NCBI GenBank assembly: GCA_017547085.1
Contig: JAFYQM010000063.1
Location: 1 to 34,270 of the forward strand
Direction of reading: 5' to 3'
DNA from: Oscillibacter sp.
GTDB taxonomy: Bacteria; Bacillota; Clostridia; Oscillospirales; Oscillospiraceae
Length of the DNA stretch: 34,270 bases
Positions within the stretch are counted from its first letter, which is position 1. Each line of letters starts with the position of its first letter. A program made the position numbers and the translations under genes. Of the stretch, positions 29,537 through 34,270 are shown piece by piece. The notes beneath the pieces are model-generated. The model was not told where the DNA came from. It was given only the letters and a program-made list of their open reading frames with translations, and made no database searches.

Positions 29537-31345
29537 TTGCGATCCAAATTTAGCCACAGCCGTATTCAGCAGCAGCTGGCCACACTGTACGGCCTGCTGC
29601 TGATTGCTTTGGCATTTTTGCTACTTGTCATCATCACTCCCCTGATGACCCGCCTGTTGAATGAATCCTCTCAGGAAACGGTGTCGCAGTTGGCCATTAC
29701 CATTAACACGCAAGTGGATGAGTACTTGAGAGGCATGGACCAGTTGACCCGGCAGGTCATCTATTCAGACGAGATTGTCAACAGCGTTCTTCGTCCTTAC
29801 GATGAAGATAGCGGTCTGCTGATGCCGTTGGACCAGCGGCGTAGTATCAGTAATGACCTGTATTCTATTCTGGCACCCACGATTTCCCGCTATAATCAGA
29901 TTTCTATTCTGAATACCAAAAGCGGAAACTACATCTGCGCAGGAACATCTTCCTTCCAGACAGTTCGTGCAATTCGCGAGATCAGTGAGTATGAATGGGT
30001 ACAGGAAACCCTTGCAGCCAATGGTAAGATGTGTATTATTCCGCCCCACGTTGAGCAATGGGGAAGCAATTCAGGACGCATGATTTTTTCCGTTGCGCGG
30101 GCCTTTAAAAACTATTCCAGCGATAATGACTATGTGGGGATCGTGGAGGTTCCGTGTGATGATCAGGTGCTGAAGGACCTGTTCGGCAGTGCCCTGCTGG
30201 AGAATAACTTCGTAGAAAAGATTTTCTGTTTTGCACCGGACGGATCTGTGATCTATGCATCTCACGCATCTGAGGCAGCCGCTTACCGGGAAATGCTGCC
30301 CACCCTTTCCAATCCCAATGCCCATGAACGGCAGCATCACCAGTTGATGGCCTATGCACAATCCGATCTGAGCCACTGGCAGATCGTCATTCAGGCAGAC
30401 CAATCCCTGATCAATTCTCCAATCTCCAATGTGATCTATACCATCGTTCTTACCATCATCATTGCAGCGATCTGCGCCATGATGATGTCCTATTATTTTT
30501 CCCGTCAACTCTCAAAACCCATTCAGCAAATTTATCAATCCATCAATCACTTGCAAATCAGTAAGCATTCCGTTTCCCTGCATCCCCCTGCTTCCAATAC
30601 CGGCAACGAGCTGGAACTGCTGAGGGATTCCTTTGATCAGTTGTGCAGTCAATTGGATCAAGCAGTCAACGAGGCGGCCACAGCCCGCACCTGCGAACTG
30701 GAATCCCGCATGATGGCGCTGGAATCCCAGATCAATCCCCATTTCTTGTATAATACCTTTGCCATGATTCAAACCATGGCCGATACCAACGGAAACAGCG
30801 ATATCAGCATGATCAGTAACGCGCTTTCCACCCTGCTGCGTTATTCGATAGCTACCAGCAACACCCCGGTCACGATTGGCAGTGAAATGGAGGCATGTTC
30901 CCTCTATCTGCGCATTATGTATCAGCGGCACTGTACGCAGCTTTCCTACACCATTTCCATGGACCCGCAGTTGGAGAAATGCCCGGTTCCCCGTATGATC
31001 CTGCAGCCGCTGCTGGAAAACTGCTTTAAGCATGGCTTCAAAAATAGTGACCAGTGGATTTTGGATGTGCAGGCTGTTCAGGATGAAGAGTCCTGGTATA
31101 TTAGCATCCGTGACAACGGCGTAGGCTTTTCTCCGGACGTGATCAACCACATTCGCCTTGCCGTGGAATGCAAGGAGCTGGTTCCTTATCTGGATGAAGC
31201 GGGCGACAAACACATCGGACTGGTCAATGTCGGACTTCGCATGAAATTTTTCTTCGGTGACGACTTGATTTTTGACATTGAAAATCTACCGGAGGGCGGA
31301 AGCCTCATCCGGTTGGGTTCAAAAAAAGGTATGCGGTATGAATAA
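29537..31345 (+). CDS. YesM/LytS-type sensor histidine kinase
   Basis: 602 residues from a TTG start at 29537 preceded by GAAGGTG; the first residues read (M)RSKFSHSRIQQQLATLYG. Membrane segment 1 at 18-36 (YGLLLIALAFLLLVIITPL), an extracellular dCache-like domain of about 260 residues, membrane segment 2 at 299-320, then a HAMP linker (SRQLSKPIQQIYQSINHLQ). The kinase core is of the His_kinase type found in YesM/LytS: MMALESQINPHFLYNTF with phospho-acceptor H402, ILQPLLENCFKHGF (N box), DNGVGFS (G1) and GLVNVGLRMKFFFGD (G2). Operon with the next gene, whose start overlaps its stop by 8 bases. Likely receives its signal directly or from the divergent lipoprotein. Confidence 0.94.
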   Translation: MRSKFSHSRIQQQLATLYGLLLIALAFLLLVIITPLMTRLLNESSQETVSQLAITINTQVDEYLRGMDQLTRQVIYSDEIVNSVLRPYDEDSGLLMPLDQRRSISNDLYSILAPTISRYNQISILNTKSGNYICAGTSSFQTVRAIREISEYEWVQETLAANGKMCIIPPHVEQWGSNSGRMIFSVARAFKNYSSDNDYVGIVEVPCDDQVLKDLFGSALLENNFVEKIFCFAPDGSVIYASHASEAAAYREMLPTLSNPNAHERQHHQLMAYAQSDLSHWQIVIQADQSLINSPISNVIYTIVLTIIIAAICAMMMSYYFSRQLSKPIQQIYQSINHLQISKHSVSLHPPASNTGNELELLRDSFDQLCSQLDQAVNEAATARTCELESRMMALESQINPHFLYNTFAMIQTMADTNGNSDISMISNALSTLLRYSIATSNTPVTIGSEMEACSLYLRIMYQRHCTQLSYTISMDPQLEKCPVPRMILQPLLENCFKHGFKNSDQWILDVQAVQDEESWYISIRDNGVGFSPDVINHIRLAVECKELVPYLDEAGDKHIGLVNVGLRMKFFFGDDLIFDIENLPEGGSLIRLGSKKGMRYE

Positions 31346-32930
31346 AGAAAGACAATTTCGTATCTTGATCGTCGAAGACGAACTTCCCCTGGCACAGCAT
31401 CTGGCGCATCGGATCACAGCCGGTTCCTCCCGCTACATTCTCGTCGGTATTGCGCAAAACGGCGTGGAGGGGCTCGAACTTCTGGAACGGTACCGACCGG
31501 ATATTGTTTTTACCGATATCCAGATGCCTATTTTAAGCGGCTTGGATTTTCTGGCTCAGGCTACCCAGAAGTATCCAAATACCAAGTATGTGATCCTCAG
31601 CGGTTTCTCCGACTTTCAATACGCACAGTCCGGAATCAAGTATGGCGTAAAGGACTATTTGCTCAAACCGATCTCGGACGAGGATATCCATAGCGCCCTG
31701 TCCAAGATTATTGAGGAAATCGAGATCACAGATGTGCCTGCCCGCTATGCGGAACTCCATACATACCTGATGCAGCCGCCCAGAGAAAACTTCCCCTTCA
31801 AAGAAGAGCCGATGTATCACCTCGCGCTGCTCACCATGGGAAACTGCGTAACCACCTCTCCCCTCTTTTCTCAGGAAGTCAGTGAAAACTTTGAATCCCT
31901 CTTCAACTCTATTGATTTCGCCCAGATTTTTAAAGCATCCAGTATTTCTCTGCCTGCCACACCCTATTTGATGAGCAATTCCACCCTGAATGCCCGCTAC
32001 TTAATCGTGGAAGCGCAAGACCTTTCGGATCATGCTTTCTACGCCTTCTGTACGGAGATCCACGAACTGCTCAAAGACTATTCACAACTTCCTCCGATTT
32101 CTATCACTTGTCATACAGGCGCATTATCTGCACAACAGCTTTATGCTGCCGGCCGGAACCTGAGCCAATACTACCTCACTCATTTTATCCCGTGGAAATC
32201 CGTAGTGCTGGAAAACTCCGCCAGCGAGAAATTTGATTGCTCCTACTCTGCACTGCATTTTGACTCCATTCTTCAGGCCTTTCAGATCGGACATTACGAA
32301 ACAGCGCAGCAGGCCCTCTACACGACACTGAAAAGTTGGTGTGACGAGAACCTTCCTGTTGTCCGCTATTATCAAAATGTCCAGTTTCTTTTGCAAAATC
32401 TGCGTCGAAGCGCACAGAATATTGACGCTTCTGAATGGGAGCATCTGCTGATGGACACCAGCATTTACTTTTTCTTCTCTCCTTCCTTTCAGGATTTTTG
32501 CAAACAGGAATTTTCACTCCTGGCAAATATTTTTCATATCGAAAAGAACGCATGGTCTTTGGAATCTTTGGTGGAGGGGATTCGCCTTTACATCGATGAA
32601 CACTACAGGGAACCTATCAATCTCTGTAATCTGGCGGAAAAATTCTTTATCTCTCCCTCTCACTTGTCCCGCCAGTTCAAAACCATGTACGACTGCACTC
32701 CAAGTAATTACCTGATCGACCTTCGCATTTCCCATGCATGCAAATTACTGGAGGAGAATCCCGACATGGAAGCAAAGACGGTCAGTTTAATGGTTGGCTA
32801 CAGCGATCAATTCTATTTCAGCAAGATTTTTAAAAAGCATACTGGATATGCGCCTTCAGAATATCGAAAAATAGGCGTAAGGAAAAAGATCCCGGAAGAT
32901 TTTCCGGAGCAGCAACCGGACATGTTCTGA
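31338..32930 (+). CDS. YesN-type response regulator with AraC DNA-binding domain
   Basis: 530 residues from ATG 31338 (AAAGGT 7 bases upstream). Receiver domain 1-125: acidic pocket VEDE (12-15), phospho-acceptor D60 in DIVFTDIQMP, and K110 in LLKPISD. A middle region of about 290 residues is unassigned. The last about 100 residues are two AraC helix-turn-helix units: INLCNLAEKFFISPSHLSRQFKTMYDCTPSNYL and SLMVGYSDQFYFSKIFKKHTGYAPSEYRK, the latter being the AraC family signature. Translationally coupled to the kinase. Probable targets are its own promoter region and the divergent lipoprotein-liv operon. Confidence 0.95.
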   Translation: MNKERQFRILIVEDELPLAQHLAHRITAGSSRYILVGIAQNGVEGLELLERYRPDIVFTDIQMPILSGLDFLAQATQKYPNTKYVILSGFSDFQYAQSGIKYGVKDYLLKPISDEDIHSALSKIIEEIEITDVPARYAELHTYLMQPPRENFPFKEEPMYHLALLTMGNCVTTSPLFSQEVSENFESLFNSIDFAQIFKASSISLPATPYLMSNSTLNARYLIVEAQDLSDHAFYAFCTEIHELLKDYSQLPPISITCHTGALSAQQLYAAGRNLSQYYLTHFIPWKSVVLENSASEKFDCSYSALHFDSILQAFQIGHYETAQQALYTTLKSWCDENLPVVRYYQNVQFLLQNLRRSAQNIDASEWEHLLMDTSIYFFFSPSFQDFCKQEFSLLANIFHIEKNAWSLESLVEGIRLYIDEHYREPINLCNLAEKFFISPSHLSRQFKTMYDCTPSNYLIDLRISHACKLLEENPDMEAKTVSLMVGYSDQFYFSKIFKKHTGYAPSEYRKIGVRKKIPEDFPEQQPDMF

Positions 32931-32956
32931 CAGTGAAGTTGTTCTAAAAATAAAAA

Positions 32957-33000
32957 ACAAACGAGAGGGCATTCCTTTGGGAATGCCCTCTCGTTTTACT
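32957..33000. terminator. Bidirectional terminator
   Basis: AAACGAGAGGGCATTCC (32958-32974), loop TTTG, GGAATGCCCTCTCGTTT then TACTATTT; A/T flanks give a T-run on either strand. It lies between the response regulator (+) and tsf (-). Confidence 0.93.
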
Positions 33001-33026
33001 ATTTCGTTATTGCGCAGATCAGGGAA

Positions 33027-33941
33027 TTAGCCCTTCACCATCTTGGCGATCTCGTCAGCGAAGTTCTCTTCCTTCTTCTCGATGCCCTCGCCCTTCTCGA
33101 AACGGACAGCGTCCTTGAAGGTGATGGTGCCGCCCAGATTCTTGGCGACGGAAGCAATATACTTCTCAACGGTGAAGTTGTTGTCCTTCACGAACTCCTG
33201 CTGCAGCAGGCAGTTCTCGGAATAGAACTTGTTCAGCTTGCCCATGACGATCTTCTCGCGGACCTGCTCGGGCTTGTTAGCCATCTTGGGGTCGTTGGCC
33301 ATCTGGACCATCATGATGCGCTTCTCTTCTTCCAGAACGTCCTCAGTGACCTGGCTCTTGTCCCAGAAACGGGGATTCAGAGCGGCGATCTGCATGGCGG
33401 CGTCCTTGCCGGCCTCTTCCACCTGCTCGTAGGTCAGGTCGGTATCCAGGTTGACCAGAACACCGATCTTACCGCCGGCATGGACGTAAGCGACGGAAGT
33501 GCCCTCAGCGAAGCGGGCAAAACGACGAACCTTGATGTTTTCGCCGATGACGAGGACCATCTCCTGCTGCTGCTGCTCAACAGTCAGGGTGTCGTTGTAC
33601 TTGCAAGCCATCAGAGCTTCCAGATCAGCGGGAGCTTCCTTGGCGACGACAGCGGCAACGCCCTTGACGAAGTCGACGAACTTCTCGTTCTTGCCAACGA
33701 AGTCGGTCTCGGCGTTGACCTCGACCACAACGCCCACGCCGTCGATGACGGTGGCGTAAGCCATACCCTCAGCAGCGATACGGCCGGCCTTCTTTGCAGA
33801 AGCAGCCAGACCCTTCTCGCGCAGATACTCAATTGCCTTATCGATGTTGCCGTCGGCCTCGGTCAGAGCCTTCTTGCAATCCATCATGCCCACGCCGGTC
33901 ATTTCGCGCAGGTTCTTTACATCAGCTGCGGTAAAAGCCAT
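33027..33941 (-). CDS. tsf: Translation elongation factor Ts
   Basis: Nucleotide exchange factor for EF-Tu. 304 residues from ATG 33941 (GGAGG 8 bases upstream; an in-frame ATG 15 bases further up has no site). FTAADVKNLREMTGVGMMDCKKALTEADGNIDKAIEYLREKG is the UBA-like N-terminal domain with the TGVGMMDCK signature; AEGMAYA and VEVNAETDFVGKNEKF are the core that displaces Mg from EF-Tu (TDFV), and LLQQEFVKDNNFTVEKYI the C-terminal dimer part. Codon use is strongly biased, as in ribosomal genes. Follows rpsB, the conserved order. Confidence 0.98.
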   Translation of the reverse strand: MAFTAADVKNLREMTGVGMMDCKKALTEADGNIDKAIEYLREKGLAASAKKAGRIAAEGMAYATVIDGVGVVVEVNAETDFVGKNEKFVDFVKGVAAVVAKEAPADLEALMACKYNDTLTVEQQQQEMVLVIGENIKVRRFARFAEGTSVAYVHAGGKIGVLVNLDTDLTYEQVEEAGKDAAMQIAALNPRFWDKSQVTEDVLEEEKRIMMVQMANDPKMANKPEQVREKIVMGKLNKFYSENCLLQQEFVKDNNFTVEKYIASVAKNLGGTITFKDAVRFEKGEGIEKKEENFADEIAKMVKG

Positions 33942-33996
33942 TTTCTTATCCTCCAATATTTTATGAATTCAAAGCGTCTTGCTTGGAAAATCTGAA

Positions 33997-34270
33997 TTAC
34001 TCAGCGTCCTCAGCGGGAGCCTCGGTCTGCTCGCCCTGACGGCCTTCCAGAACGGCGTCGGCCATCTTGCCGGCGATCAGCTTAACGGCGCGGATGGCGT
34101 CGTCGTTGCCGGGGATGACGTAGTCGATCTCGTCCGGATCGCAGTTGGTGTCGACGATGCCGACGATCGGGATGCCCAGAATGCGGGCTTCGGTAACAGC
34201 GATGTGCTCCTTGCGGGGGTCAACGACGAACAGAGCGCCGGGGAGCTTCTTCATCTCGCGGATGCCGCCC
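33997..34270 (-). CDS. rpsB: 30S ribosomal protein S2, C-terminal part (5' end outside window)
   Basis: The frame is open to the window edge. [59 protein letters not shown] and [15 protein letters not shown] are the highly conserved S2 C-terminal blocks, followed by an acidic Gln/Glu/Ala tail ([12 protein letters not shown]). About 90 residues of about 240 are in view. It lies 55 bases upstream of tsf on the same strand, with no terminator between. Confidence 0.97.
   Translation of the reverse strand, partial: GGIREMKKLPGALFVVDPRKEHIAVTEARILGIPIVGIVDTNCDPDEIDYVIPGNDDAIRAVKLIAGKMADAVLEGRQGEQTEAPAEDAE

Noticed and set aside
1-34270. Mobile elements, CRISPR arrays, tRNA or rRNA genes
   Set aside because: No transposase or integrase reading frames, no regularly spaced repeats, and no tRNA- or rRNA-like sequence seen on reading both strands.

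Overview
This 34.3 kb window reads as a gene-dense bacterial chromosome segment of moderately high GC. Gene content (Liv-type transporter, YesM/YesN-type two-component pair, S-layer-homology deacetylase, PcrA with a clostridial-looking insertion, small Cys-rich and helical proteins) and strong AGGAGG-type ribosome sites point to the Firmicutes, most likely class Clostridia, family Oscillospiraceae (Flavonifractor/Oscillibacter-like). The family-level placement is an inference from protein character, not from a marker gene. I see no rRNA, tRNA, CRISPR array, insertion sequence or prophage.

Layout. Positions 1-5.2 kb: the 3' end of a phosphofructokinase gene, an exported SLH/polysaccharide deacetylase, a minus-strand group coaX - membrane protein - short pyruvate kinase, and ogt, divergent from coaX. 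5.2-10.8 kb: a minus-strand group mltG - U32 peptidase/TrhP-like - FAD dehydrogenase, a 53-residue Cys-rich protein on the plus strand, and a minus-strand WecG-type glycosyltransferase - tmk pair. 10.9-17.7 kb: an LCMT-type methyltransferase, an EamA transporter, a plus-strand operon of 3-methyladenine glycosylase - HAD hydrolase - transglutaminase-like protein, and pcrA on the minus strand. 17.8-20.8 kb: a 72-residue orphan helical protein, and a Crp/Fnr regulator divergent from an iron alcohol dehydrogenase - deoC pair.

20.9-32.9 kb is the most interesting block. A minus-strand run encodes a sugar-binding-like lipoprotein, livJ-livH-livM-livG-livF, an SDR oxidoreductase, a GldA-like dehydrogenase and a VOC protein. 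It is divergent from a sensor kinase / AraC-type response regulator pair. It looks like an uptake-and-catabolism module controlled by a binding protein - kinase - regulator three-component system; the substrate is unknown. The right edge carries tsf and the 3' part of rpsB on the minus strand.

Nearly all convergent gene pairs are separated by a hairpin, most of them bidirectional terminators with a T-run. Several divergent gaps contain promoters with 17 bp spacers. The clearest regulatory predictions are (i) a Crp/Fnr-type operator centred 41.5 bp upstream of the predicted start of the alcohol dehydrogenase - deoC transcript and overlapping the regulator's own -10, (ii) a divergent coaX/ogt promoter pair sharing one palindromic -35, and (iii) an ATGAACCGC(GG) motif repeated in three gaps of the liv operon.
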